Source: Hymenobacter setariae
Lineage (GTDB): Bacteria > Bacteroidota > Bacteroidia > Cytophagales > Hymenobacteraceae
DNA: 64,000 nt
Assembly: GCF_007713685.1 (NCBI RefSeq)
Contig: NZ_VMRJ01000001.1
Coordinates: 124,001-188,000, forward strand
Direction of reading: 5' to 3'
Positions 56,200 to 63,974 of the stretch are shown piece after piece. The position numbers and the translations under genes are program-made. Below the pieces are notes generated by a model, which searched no databases, was not told the origin of the DNA, and saw nothing but the letters and a program-made list of their open reading frames with translations. Positions within the stretch are counted from its first letter, which is position 1; each line of letters opens with the position of its first letter.

Positions 56200-56271
56200 A
56201 TGTCTAGTAGTCCCAACCAAATCCTGCCGAGCCTGTCCAATGTAGTACGCGTCACCGCCGTACTCGCCTAA
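56200..56271 (+). CDS. 23-codon small ORF inside the structured RNA
   Basis: ATG-to-TAA frame encoding MSSSPNQILPSLSNVVRVTA plus VLA. It starts 6 nt after GGAGG with an 11-nt perfect Shine-Dalgarno sequence. Its codons cover the 5' strands of helices 3 to 5 of the candidate RNA, so translation and folding would exclude each other, as in leader-peptide attenuation. No downstream gene on the same strand before 57190 could be the target within ~600 bp, so it may be a free small protein or a ribosome-binding regulatory RNA. Confidence 0.4.
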   Translation: MSSSPNQILPSLSNVVRVTAVLA

Positions 56272-56390
56272 CACACAGCTCGGCGGAGGGCACTGCGGTA
56301 TCGCGGCTCCCTTTCGTTGGACAGGTCTTACTGTGAGACGTCGGCGCTGTACCCCAGCGAAGCCGCTCGGTAAGATTTGAAGGATTAGAT

Positions 56391-56450
56391 GCCCGGTTGG
56401 CCCGATGGCGTTCGCAAGAACGCCGGGGCCGACCGGGCATCGCTCTTTTA
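56391..56450 (+). terminator. two-part GC hairpin and T-rich tail ending the structured RNA
   Basis: Outer stem GCCCGGTTGGCCC with GGGCCGACCGGGC (56391-56403 and 56426-56438, one G-U), inner stem GGCGTT/AACGCC (56407-56412 and 56419-56424). Tail CGCTCTTTTA. Strong stem, modest T run. Confidence 0.6.
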
Positions 56451-56523
56451 GGCCAAGAGCAATTAGCAAGGAGCAGAGTCGTCTTTTAGCTTACTCATAG
56501 TTCCTTATTAATTGCTCAGTAAA

Positions 56524-57081
56524 CTACAAAACCCGGCGCACTTGCATAAAGCGCTGCTCGTAGCCGCTGCCCTCCACTTGGCTGACTTTGACGCCCGACT
56601 CGCGCCGCGCCGAGGAAGAGTGTACAAAGCGCAGCGGCGTCTCGCCTAGGTCCGAAATAACAATGCCAGCGTGGCCCGGCGTAGTGCTGCCCGGCGCCGT
56701 GCCCGTGAAGACGACGATGTCGCCGGGCCGGGCCTGAGCGCGGGGCACCGGCCGGCCCACCCCAATGAGCAGGCTGGTAGAGTGGGGCATGTCCACGGCA
56801 AAACGGCTAAACACAAACCGTACAAAGCCCGAGCAGTCGAAACCCGTACTAGGGCTGCTGCCAGCGTAGCAATAGTTAGTGCCGAGCTGCGCCAGCGCAA
56901 ACCGAACTACGCTATCGGCCCGCACGGGACGCGGCACTGATGCCGGCCGCCGCTCGACCACCGCCAGGATGGGCAGCGCCGCTCGCTGGGAAGTAGGCGC
57001 TGCTGCCGGGTGCTGGTAATGCCAGCCAAGGGCGAACACCGCCGCGAGCAGCGTACCAAAAAGTAGCCAGATAAAGCGCAT
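56524..57081 (-). CDS. NlpC/P60 (C40) cell-wall peptidase
   Basis: Protein of 185 aa. Membrane anchor or signal (FIWLLFGTLLAAVFALGW) at the N-terminus, then the C40 domain: catalytic C83 in FDCSGFVRFVF, H137 in PGHAGIVIS and RPGDIVVFTG. The family cleaves gamma-D-Glu-diaminopimelate links in peptidoglycan. The start is the ATG at 57081; a TTG two codons upstream is also in frame. Confidence 0.9.
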   Translation of the reverse strand: MRFIWLLFGTLLAAVFALGWHYQHPAAAPTSQRAALPILAVVERRPASVPRPVRADSVVRFALAQLGTNYCYAGSSPSTGFDCSGFVRFVFSRFAVDMPHSTSLLIGVGRPVPRAQARPGDIVVFTGTAPGSTTPGHAGIVISDLGETPLRFVHSSSARRESGVKVSQVEGSGYEQRFMQVRRVL

Positions 57082-57153
57082 AAGCAAGCTAAACGAGGGG
57101 ATAGTGCCCAGCCTAACGCCTAGGGGACGGCTGGGGTTCGCAGGCGCTTTGGG

Positions 57154-57184
57154 TTGGCGTAGCCCGGTGCGAGTCGTTTCTTTG
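57154..57184 (+). promoter_or_regulatory. promoter of the M61 peptidase gene
   Basis: TTG at 57154-57156, 20-bp spacer, TTTCTTTG at 57177-57184 (one mismatch to TAnnTTTG). The ATG is at 57190, only 5 nt after the box, so the mRNA would be almost leaderless. Confidence 0.5.
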
Positions 57185-57189
57185 TAGGT

Positions 57190-59061
57190 ATGCTAAAAAC
57201 CGCTTCTGCTTTAGGCCGCGCCACGTTGGTGCTAGGCCTGCTGGCGGCCGTTCCCGTGGCCGCACAAACCAAGGTTAAAACCAAAGTAAAAAAGGGGACT
57301 ACCACGGCCACGGCGGCGCCCGCCGACAAAGGCAACGCCAGCCTGCGCTACACCCTAGCCATGCCCGCACCCCAAACCCACTACTTCGAGGTGAAAATGG
57401 AGCTGCGGGGCTTCGACCGCGAGTACACTGACATTAAAATGCCCGTGTGGGCGCCCGGCTCGTATTTGGTGCGCGAGTTTGCGCGGCACGTCGAGCGCCT
57501 GCAAGCCACGGCAGGCGGCCAGCCGCTAGCCGTAGAGAAACTTGATAAAAATACCTGGCGGGTGCGCCACCCCAAGCAAAGCAACTTCCAGGTGAACTAC
57601 GGCGTGTACGCCTACGAGCTAAGCGTACGCACGAGCTACATCGACGCCGACCACGGCTTTGCGCTCGGCAGCAGCATCTTTATGTACCCGGCCGGCTACA
57701 AGGACCTAAGCAGCCAGGTAACGGTGCAGCCCGCCGCGGGCTGGAGCACAGTGAGCACTGCGCTGCGCCCAGCCGCAGGCATGCAGAAGTTCACGTACCA
57801 GTCGGCCAACTACGACGAGCTAGCTGATTCGCCGATTGAAGTAGGTAGCCAGAAAGTGCTGAACTTCACGGCTAATAACACACCGCACCAAATGGCCATG
57901 TTTGGTCCGTTTACCGCCGATGAGCCGCGCCTGCTGGCCGACATGAAGCGCGTGACGGAAGCAGCTCAGCGCGTGGTGGGCCAGAATCCGCTCGACCACT
58001 ACCTCTTTATTGTGCACCACACCGAAGCCGGTGGCGGGGGGCTCGAGCACCTCTACTCGACCACCCTAGGTGCCCGGCCAGGCACGTATAGCTCGGAAGT
58101 AGGCTACAAGAATTTCATGCGCTTGGTGGCCCACGAGTACTTCCACCTCTGGAACGTGAAGCGCATCCGGCCCATCGCCCTTGGGCCGTTTGATTACGAC
58201 CGTGAGAACTATACCCATATGCTGTGGGTGAGCGAAGGCCAAACCGAGTACATGGCCAACCAGATAACCCAGCGGGCGGGTTTCTACACACCGCAGGAGT
58301 ATTTCGACATTTTGGCGGGCGTGATTAGCGGCGTCGAAAACCAGCCCGGCAACAAGTTTCAGCCGGTGGCCATGTCGAGCTTCGACGCCTGGATTCGGGG
58401 CTACCGGCCCGACGAAAACTCGAAGAATTCAGAAATCAGCTACTACGACAAAGGGGAGCTGGTAGGCATGGTGCTCGACCTGATGATAGTGCAGGCCACC
58501 AACGGCCAGAAGCACATCGACGACGTATTCCGCTTGCTTTACGACAAATATTATAAAGGTCTGAAGCGCGGTTTCACCGACCAGGAGTACCAGGATGCCG
58601 TGGCCGAAGTGGCTGGCCGCCGCTACGACGATTTCTTCCAGAACTGCGTGTACGGCACCCGCACCCTCGACTACGCCACGGCCCTCGGCTACGTGGGCCT
58701 AGGAATCACGAGCGCCCCGGCTAGCCCCAATGGCAGCCTAGGCGCCACCATCGCCAGCCGCGGCGGCCGCTTCGTGGTCACGTTTGTGAAGCGCGATGGT
58801 GTGGCCTGGAACGGCGGCCTCAACGTGAACGACGAGATACTGCAGCTCAACGGCGCTGCGCCCACCGAGGACGCCCTCCGGCAGGCCATTCTGTCTAGCC
58901 CCGCCAGCACTACTCTCAAGCTGCAAGTGAAGCACGGCGCCCAAACCCACGACCTCAACCTGACCCTGGCGCCCGACCCCGACCGCAAGTACCAGATTCA
59001 ACCCCTGGCCACTGCCACGCCCGACCAGCAACGCCTACTGGCCAAATGGCTAAGCAAGTAG
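57190..59061 (+). CDS. exported M61-family metallopeptidase with PDZ domain
   Basis: Protein of 623 aa. Signal peptide (ATLVLGLLAAVPVAAQ) and Lys/Thr-rich linker. Beta-rich N-terminal domain, then the M61 zinc site HEYFH (H315, E316, H319) in AHEYFHLWNVKRIRP, with a downstream E in SEGQTEYMANQ as the third ligand. A PDZ domain lies at ~500-590 (GGLNVNDEILQLNGAAP). Glycyl aminopeptidase-like family. Location periplasmic or outer membrane. Terminator between it and kup. Confidence 0.92.
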   Translation: MLKTASALGRATLVLGLLAAVPVAAQTKVKTKVKKGTTTATAAPADKGNASLRYTLAMPAPQTHYFEVKMELRGFDREYTDIKMPVWAPGSYLVREFARHVERLQATAGGQPLAVEKLDKNTWRVRHPKQSNFQVNYGVYAYELSVRTSYIDADHGFALGSSIFMYPAGYKDLSSQVTVQPAAGWSTVSTALRPAAGMQKFTYQSANYDELADSPIEVGSQKVLNFTANNTPHQMAMFGPFTADEPRLLADMKRVTEAAQRVVGQNPLDHYLFIVHHTEAGGGGLEHLYSTTLGARPGTYSSEVGYKNFMRLVAHEYFHLWNVKRIRPIALGPFDYDRENYTHMLWVSEGQTEYMANQITQRAGFYTPQEYFDILAGVISGVENQPGNKFQPVAMSSFDAWIRGYRPDENSKNSEISYYDKGELVGMVLDLMIVQATNGQKHIDDVFRLLYDKYYKGLKRGFTDQEYQDAVAEVAGRRYDDFFQNCVYGTRTLDYATALGYVGLGITSAPASPNGSLGATIASRGGRFVVTFVKRDGVAWNGGLNVNDEILQLNGAAPTEDALRQAILSSPASTTLKLQVKHGAQTHDLNLTLAPDPDRKYQIQPLATATPDQQRLLAKWLSK

Positions 59062-59090
59062 CCTAGGTAGCCGTTCTGGCTGCTACTAAC

Positions 59091-59130
59091 AAAAAGCCCC
59101 GACCTAGCAAACCAGGTCGGGGCTTTTTTA
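59091..59130. terminator. bidirectional terminator between the M61 gene and kup
   Basis: Stem AAAAAGCCCCGACCT / AGGTCGGGGCTTTTTT with an 11-nt loop. Confidence 0.93.
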
Positions 59131-59154
59131 ATGAAAGGGACTTACCGATGCCAC

Positions 59155-61092
59155 CTAGGCGATACGCGTCAGCGCTACCTCCCGCACGGGGGCAATTACC
59201 AGCGGTACTTTCTCTACTTTCACCGATGAGGTGTCGAGGCCGAAGTACTGCGGCTCGGACGAAATGAACTGCCGAATGTAGAAGTAGGCCTGCATCACAA
59301 GCTTCTCCATGGTGGGGAAGTCGTTTTCGATAGACAAGTACTTCTCTAGCACCACAAAGCGGAAATCACCTACCACATGCTGCTTGCTCAGCGAGGCGTA
59401 GCGCGAGGTAATGTCCACTTCTTTGTTGCGCACCAGGTCTTCTACCACCTTGCGGAAGAACAGGTTGATGCGCTGCTGCACCCGGAAGCCAAGCCGGAAG
59501 TTGATGCGGAACACATCGTCGGAAGCCAGCTCGGTCACCTTATACTCCATGGTATACGGCTCATCGGTGGTATCGACGTGAATAAACCAGTAGATGTCAG
59601 CCCGCTTGGGCCGCTTCTGGAAGATGGAGTAAATGATTTTTTGCTCAATCTCGCTGGCCCTCTCGGCCGAGGTCAGGAACACCAAGTGTGTAGCATACTT
59701 CGGCACCGATTCGTCGTTGCTGAGCTGCTTGAGCGGCTCGATGTAGGGCTCCATCTTTACGAAGTCGGTGAGGCGACGCTTGATGTAGAAAGCTTTCAGC
59801 CAGACGTACATCACGCTCATCAGCGTAGCGCCAATGGCCAGTGATACCCAGCCGCCATGCGGGAATTTAACGAGGTTGGCTACCAAGAAAGACCCCTCAA
59901 TAAGCCCATACACGAGCACAAACAAGAAGATGAGCGGCGTTGCCACCCGCTTGATGCGCCAGAGCCACACCGTAAGCAAGATGGTGGTCATGAGCATGGT
60001 AAGCGTGATGGCCAAGCCATAAGCCGCTTCCATGTTCGAGCTTTCGCGGAAGAACAGTACCACGCCAATGCAACCTAGCAGCAGCAGGCGGTTCATGCTG
60101 GGCACGTAGAGCTGGCCCTTCACGTCGGTAGGGTAGTTGAGGCGCACTTTGGGCCACATATTCAGGCGGATAGCCTCAGCCACCAGCGTAAACGAACCCG
60201 TGATGAGTGCCTGCGAGGCAATAATGGCTGCCACCGTAGCCAGCGCAATGCCGGGCAGCAAGAACCACGACGGCATCAGCTCATAAAACGGGTTGCGACC
60301 GTCTAGTTGCTGGTTTTGGTGCGCCAGCAGCCACGCGCCTTGCCCTAGGTAGTTAAGCAGCAGCGTCGATTTTACAAACGTCCAGCTGATGCGGATGTTC
60401 CCCTTGCCGCAGTGCCCTAGGTCCGAGTACAAAGCCTCGGCCCCCGTAGTGCACAGGAACACGGCTCCGAGCAGCCAGAACCCACCGGGGTAGTTCACTA
60501 GCAGGTCGTAGGCGTAGTAGGGGTTAAGCGCCTTGAGCACAGTGGGGTCCTTGGCAATCCAGGTGGCACCCAGGATACCGAGCATGCTAAACCATAAGAA
60601 CATGATAGGGCCAAAAGCCTTGCCTACTATCTGCGTGCCAAAGCTTTGCAATAGGAACAGCCCCGCGATGATGCCGATAACGATAGGCACCGTTGGGATG
60701 CTAGGGTATTTGGCCTGCAAGCCCTCAATGGCCGATGCCACCGAGATGGGCGGCGTAATCACCCCGTCGGCCAGAAGGGCCGCGCCGCCAATGATGGCCA
60801 CGGCCGACAGCCAGGCGCCCCGCCGCCGCACTAGAGCGTAGAGCGAGAAAATGCCACCTTCACCATTATTGTCCGCGTTAAGCGTTAGCAGCACGTACTT
60901 GATGGTTGTTTGCAGCGTCAGGGTCCAGATAACGCAGGAAATGCCGCCCAGCACGAGCTTTGGGTCGATAAGGGCTGGCACAATGGCCTTCATCACGTAC
61001 AGCGGCGAGGTGCCGATGTCGCCATAAATAATACCGAGCGCGATGAGCAGCCCGGCCCCGGATATGGCGGTGTGGGAGGATTTAGAACTCAT
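59155..61092 (-). CDS. kup: potassium uptake protein Kup
   Basis: Protein of 645 aa, twelve transmembrane helices plus a C-terminal cytoplasmic domain of ~200 residues. Kup signatures: LIALGIIYGDIGTSPLYVMK at the N-terminus, ADNNGEGGIFSLYALVRR, ADGVITPPISVASAIEG. Proton-coupled K+ uptake. The ATG at 61092 sets the usual start. Confidence 0.95.
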   Translation of the reverse strand: MSSKSSHTAISGAGLLIALGIIYGDIGTSPLYVMKAIVPALIDPKLVLGGISCVIWTLTLQTTIKYVLLTLNADNNGEGGIFSLYALVRRRGAWLSAVAIIGGAALLADGVITPPISVASAIEGLQAKYPSIPTVPIVIGIIAGLFLLQSFGTQIVGKAFGPIMFLWFSMLGILGATWIAKDPTVLKALNPYYAYDLLVNYPGGFWLLGAVFLCTTGAEALYSDLGHCGKGNIRISWTFVKSTLLLNYLGQGAWLLAHQNQQLDGRNPFYELMPSWFLLPGIALATVAAIIASQALITGSFTLVAEAIRLNMWPKVRLNYPTDVKGQLYVPSMNRLLLLGCIGVVLFFRESSNMEAAYGLAITLTMLMTTILLTVWLWRIKRVATPLIFLFVLVYGLIEGSFLVANLVKFPHGGWVSLAIGATLMSVMYVWLKAFYIKRRLTDFVKMEPYIEPLKQLSNDESVPKYATHLVFLTSAERASEIEQKIIYSIFQKRPKRADIYWFIHVDTTDEPYTMEYKVTELASDDVFRINFRLGFRVQQRINLFFRKVVEDLVRNKEVDITSRYASLSKQHVVGDFRFVVLEKYLSIENDFPTMEKLVMQAYFYIRQFISSEPQYFGLDTSSVKVEKVPLVIAPVREVALTRIA

Positions 61093-61207
61093 AAAAAACG
61101 GTTCGGGTAGTAGAAATGCAGCAAGTAGTGCAATAAGCGAGCAGGCGAAGCCCAGTGCGCTGCCAGCGGTAATACATCGCCCGCAGCACCCGGTTCATTA
61201 CAGCCAG

Positions 61208-61894
61208 CTAGTACGCGGGTGGAGGAGGAAAGGTAGAGGCGGAAGTATCGGCCGCTTGGCGAGCGGCTTCGGCCTCAGCCAAGGCCAGCAGATAGGCAGC
61301 TTCGGCTGCCGCGCGGTCGTGGGTGCGCGCGATGCGGCGATTCAGCTCGCCTACTAGACGCTGCCAAAGCGATAAGTCGCCGGGTAGCGCAAAATGTGCA
61401 GCAGAATTGCTGAGCCGCCATAGCCGCAGCCGGTTGGTACCGCGCTGGCCGTATGCTAGCAGCAGCGCCGTAGTGGCCATGCCAAGCATGGCAGGCCCGG
61501 TGTGCAGCCAGTTTTGTAAAAAGGCGATGAGCACTACGGCCAGCCCTAGGCCCCCCAACAGTACCCAGAGCACCCAGCGCACGTGGTGTACTTCGGCCCG
61601 CTCCAGTTCGCGTAGCCCAAATGTTTGGCCGAGTACCGTCAGGTGCGTATCAGTCAGCACCAGGCGGCCATCGGGGCTTTGCACGGTGGGCAGCGGCGGT
61701 AGCGGTGGGGGCGGAGCCGGTAGCTCAACTACCGGAGGCACAACGGCCTCCGGTAGCGAACTTGTAGCAGGGGTAGAAGGTGCCGGTGGGCGGTCGCTGG
61801 CAGTAGCGGTGCTACTCAGCACCCAGGCCGGGGCCGATACCCTAGGTCCCGCAGCGGGCGGGTCGGGCTGGGTAGGCGACGGCTCGGGCACCAC
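61208..61894 (-). CDS. Pro-rich membrane protein of unknown function, coupled to FKBP gene
   Basis: Protein of 228 aa starting at GTG. Residues 1-75 are Pro/Ala-rich, then LVLTDTHLTVLGQTFGLREL, two transmembrane helices (WVLWVLLGGLGLAVVLIAFL and GPAMLGMATTALLLAYG), and a helical Ala/Glu tail with ARTHDRAAAEAAYLLALAEA. The middle resembles small membrane proteins that start with a beta-strand patch and two helices (DUF6232-like; weak). The start lies 6 bp after the FKBP stop, so co-translation is likely. Confidence 0.6.
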   Translation of the reverse strand: MVPEPSPTQPDPPAAGPRVSAPAWVLSSTATASDRPPAPSTPATSSLPEAVVPPVVELPAPPPPLPPLPTVQSPDGRLVLTDTHLTVLGQTFGLRELERAEVHHVRWVLWVLLGGLGLAVVLIAFLQNWLHTGPAMLGMATTALLLAYGQRGTNRLRLWRLSNSAAHFALPGDLSLWQRLVGELNRRIARTHDRAAAEAAYLLALAEAEAARQAADTSASTFPPPPAY

Positions 61895-61900
61895 AGCGGC

Positions 61901-62536
61901 TCAGTTATTTACTTTGAGAAGCTCAACGTCGAACACCAACGCCGAGTCGGGGCCGATGTCGCGGCCGGCGCCACGCTTGCCGTAGGCCAGGTCTGAGGGG
62001 ATGTACAGGCGCCACTTCGAGCCTTCGGGCATCAGTTGCAGAGCTTCGGTCCAGCCCGCGATTACGCCGTTTACGGGGAAGGTGGCGGGCTGGCCGCGCT
62101 GGTAGCTGCTGTCGAATACCTTGCCATTGGGCAGGGTGCCGTGGTAGTGCGTGGTTACCGACGAGCGCAGCGTAGGCTTCTTGCCGCTGCCTTCGGTGAT
62201 TACTTCGTACTGCAGGCCGCTGGGCAGCGTCGTGATGCCGGGCTTTTTGGCATTCTCAGCCAGGAAGGCTTCGCCTTCCGCTTTGTTGTTGTTCATAGAG
62301 TTGGATTGGGTGTCGTCGTCTTCATCTTCCATGCCCCCGCCGAGCTGCTCTTGCAGCTGTTGCATGGCGGCTTGCATCTGCTCTTGGCTCAAGCGGCTGG
62401 GCTCGCCAGCGAGGCCTTCCTTGAGGGCCGCGGCTAGGGTGTCAATGTCAAGCTCCAGGCCCTGCTGCGCAAAGTTGCGGGCCAGGTCGCGGCCGATGAT
62501 GTAGCTTACTTGTTGTTGATTGGTGTCGAGCGTCAC
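61901..62536 (-). CDS. FKBP-type peptidyl-prolyl cis-trans isomerase
   Basis: Protein of 211 aa starting at GTG. Helical N-terminal dimerisation part (residues 1-90: QQVSYIIGRDLARNF, GLAGEPSRLSQEQMQAAMQQ), then an FKBP domain with GLQYEVITEGSGKKPT, VTTHYHGTLPNGKVFDSSY, GVIAGWTEALQLMPEGSKW and IPSDLAYGKRG. FKBP22/Mip type. No signal peptide, so it is probably cytoplasmic. It precedes the Pro-rich membrane protein on the same strand. Confidence 0.92.
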   Translation of the reverse strand: MTLDTNQQQVSYIIGRDLARNFAQQGLELDIDTLAAALKEGLAGEPSRLSQEQMQAAMQQLQEQLGGGMEDEDDDTQSNSMNNNKAEGEAFLAENAKKPGITTLPSGLQYEVITEGSGKKPTLRSSVTTHYHGTLPNGKVFDSSYQRGQPATFPVNGVIAGWTEALQLMPEGSKWRLYIPSDLAYGKRGAGRDIGPDSALVFDVELLKVNN

Positions 62537-62634
62537 GGAGGAAGTCGAATGTAGCAGCCGGCCCGATAGCCAGGTATGCTGATGGGGAAAAAATGAGTGG
62601 GCAAATGTCGGTGCCAGCGCTCAATGCCTACGCA

Positions 62635-62660
62635 AAAAGCCTCGCTAGGGGCGAGGCTTC
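62635..62660 (-). terminator. terminator after the 44-aa small protein gene
   Basis: Stem AAGCCTCGC / GCGAGGCTT with a TAGGG loop; the A run at 62633-62637 reads as TTTTT on the minus strand. Confidence 0.75.
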
Positions 62661-62689
62661 ACGCGTAAAAATAAATGCAACGTACAGGC

Positions 62690-62824
62690 TTACAAGTAAT
62701 GATGGTCTTCTTCGCCCTGAAGCGAAAAGGTCAGATTGAGCGTAGCCAGCCGGGCCGTGAGGTAGCTGAGCGAGCCTAGGCCGCCCAAAAGCAGTAGCGA
62801 TGAGAAGGCAGTTGTCTTTTTCAT
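62690..62824 (-). CDS. 44-residue exported or membrane small protein
   Basis: Starts MKKTTAFSSLLLLGGLGSLS, a good signal sequence or single membrane helix, continues YLTARLATLNLTFSLQGEED and ends HHYL. An exact TATATTTG box lies upstream (minus strand, 62863-62856) and a terminator follows, so it looks like a complete small transcription unit. The His/acidic end (EEDHHYL) is striking. No family recognised. Confidence 0.6.
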   Translation of the reverse strand: MKKTTAFSSLLLLGGLGSLSYLTARLATLNLTFSLQGEEDHHYL

Positions 62825-62855
62825 ACTCGTGGTGACTAAGTGGCTATTGAGCTAG

Positions 62856-62863
62856 CAAATATA
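62856..62863 (-). promoter_or_regulatory. -10-type box (TATATTTG) of the small protein gene
   Basis: Exact TAnnTTTG read on the minus strand, 31 nt before the ATG at 62824. The -33 region is T-rich without a clear TTG at the right distance. Confidence 0.5.
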
Positions 62864-62915
62864 CGAAAACTACCATTAAAAGTAGTAGGCAAGCCGAGTA
62901 AATTCGTGTGTCCGC

Positions 62916-63491
62916 TCAAGCCAAGGCGTTACTAGCTGTCTCAGCTGCATTCTCTTGCATCTGGGTCAAGTGGCGGCGGGCGTGCTGCGCCAGAAAATAA
63001 ACGTATTCATACACGTTGAGCTTACCTAAGGCATTCACGCTCATGGTAGTCTGATATAGCAGGCCTTCGCCATTAGGCAGTTGGTCGAGATACCCTAGGG
63101 CTTGGCCCAACTGGTCGCATAGCTGCTGCCGAATGGCGGGCAGCGACCGCTGGTTAAGGTGCGGCTGCATGTGGTCGGGCCGTACCCAGGCAAAGCCATG
63201 CAGTAGCCCAATAGCTGACAGCTTCTGGCTTGGAAACTCATAGGTAGCCAGCTCCGCCGCCAAGTCACGCCCTTGCGTATTGACCAAAGCCTTCACGGTG
63301 CCTTTCTCAATCAGAATGAGTAGGTAGTGGTTGGTGAGGCCAATGTGGGCCAACACCTCATCGATGGTCCAGCCTAGGTCGACTGGCCGGTAGGCCCGCA
63401 ACGCCACCGGCTGGTCAAACCACGCATCGACCAAGGCAAACGTTTCAGTTAGGTAGCTTCTTAGCTCAGCGAGTAGGCTAGTGGTATCCAT
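62916..63491 (-). CDS. DinB-family protein (DinB_2 type)
   Basis: Protein of 191 aa. Four-helix bundle with the DinB metal-site pattern: TIDEVLAHIGLTNHYLL, a second His region (GFAWVRPDHMQPH) and a C-terminal LAQHARRHLTQMQE. The family includes DNA-damage-inducible and thiol-transferase proteins; the function of this one is unknown. It and the next gene downstream on the plus axis (63519) are on the same strand, 27 bp apart. Confidence 0.88.
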   Translation of the reverse strand: MDTTSLLAELRSYLTETFALVDAWFDQPVALRAYRPVDLGWTIDEVLAHIGLTNHYLLILIEKGTVKALVNTQGRDLAAELATYEFPSQKLSAIGLLHGFAWVRPDHMQPHLNQRSLPAIRQQLCDQLGQALGYLDQLPNGEGLLYQTTMSVNALGKLNVYEYVYFLAQHARRHLTQMQENAAETASNALA

Positions 63492-63518
63492 GCGCGTAAC
63501 GGAAAAGAGCGCGCAGTA

Positions 63519-63974
63519 CTAGCTGGAGTGGTCGGCCGCAATGACCCACTGGCCACCTATGCGCCGAAAAATCAGTAGAAACTGGCCTTGCAAGTCACCA
63601 GCGGCAGCACCGGGCCGCGCCAGGTGCCAATGGCCTACGACCTGCGCTACGTCGGCCGAGAGCGGCGTGATGCGTAGGCTGCTGAAGTCGAGCTTACCCA
63701 TCTGGGTGAGGTCGGGATAGCTTTTTCGGTAGCTGTCGAGGGTAGGCTGCCAGCCATAGGTGGGGCCATTCTTCCCGATAAAAACTACAGAATCGGAACG
63801 CCAGTAGCCTGCCATGAAGGTGGTGAGGTCGCCCTTATTCCAAGCCGCAACCTGGGTCGCTAGCACCTTCGCAATGGCTTGGCGGATGGCGGCCGGGGTA
63901 GGTGCCGGGGGCGCCGCGTAGGAAGTTGCGCTCAAGAAAAAGCTTAAAGCGAGGGTAGGCAACAATCTGTTCAT
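63519..63974 (-). CDS. exported NTF2-like (SnoaL/DUF4440-type) protein
   Basis: Protein of 151 aa. Signal peptide MNRLLPTLALSFFLSATSYA, then the NTF2-like cone fold: IAKVLATQVAAWNKGDLTTF, GYWRSDSVVFIGKNGPTYGW, VGHWHLARPGAAAGDLQGQF and FRRIGGQWVIAADHSS. DUF4440-type members of this fold act as enzymes or ligand binders. Transcribed before the DinB gene and probably with it. Confidence 0.85.
   Translation of the reverse strand: MNRLLPTLALSFFLSATSYAAPPAPTPAAIRQAIAKVLATQVAAWNKGDLTTFMAGYWRSDSVVFIGKNGPTYGWQPTLDSYRKSYPDLTQMGKLDFSSLRITPLSADVAQVVGHWHLARPGAAAGDLQGQFLLIFRRIGGQWVIAADHSS

Larger units (their letters stand above)
56108..56450 (+). ncRNA. candidate structured RNA of about 340 nt, unknown family
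   Basis: Several helices can be drawn on the plus strand. (1) GTAGC/GCTAC (56110-56114/56119-56123). (2) CCCCC/GGGGG (56126-56130/56164-56168), enclosing smaller pairs. (3) A long-range helix AAATCCTGCCGAGC with GCTCGGTAAGATTT (56219-56232/56365-56378, one mismatch, one G-U). (4) CCTGTCCAA/TTGGACAGG (56232-56240/56317-56325), stacked inside. (5) GTACG/CGTAC (56245-56249/56259-56263). (6) GGAG/CTCC with an inner GCG/CGC hairpin (56285-56310). (7) A final GC-rich hairpin followed by CTCTTTTA, resembling a terminator. Size suggests tmRNA or RNase P, but their conserved sequences are absent, so no known family is assigned. A 23-codon frame lies inside. Confidence 0.5.
55868..56523. other. 655-bp region without a recognised protein gene, containing a candidate structured RNA
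   Basis: The longest gene-poor stretch of the window. 55868-56090 shows nothing recognisable. 56073-56450 holds a promoter, a structured RNA and a terminator (separate entries). The open frame 56107-56469 on the minus strand has no family resemblance and covers the structured part. Confidence 0.7.

Noticed and set aside
56108..56450. tmRNA, RNase P RNA or SRP RNA as identity of the structured RNA
   Set aside because: tmRNA ends and tag frame, the RNase P GAGGAAAGUCC core and the SRP GGAAGC tetraloop region are not found on either strand.
56107..56469. 120-residue minus-strand frame in the long gap
   Set aside because: No family resemblance, TTG start, and it is antisense to the structured RNA; a DNA palindrome-rich region in GC-rich sequence opens frames by chance.
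59377..59844. 155-residue plus-strand frame inside kup
   Set aside because: Antisense shadow in the kup C-terminal domain.
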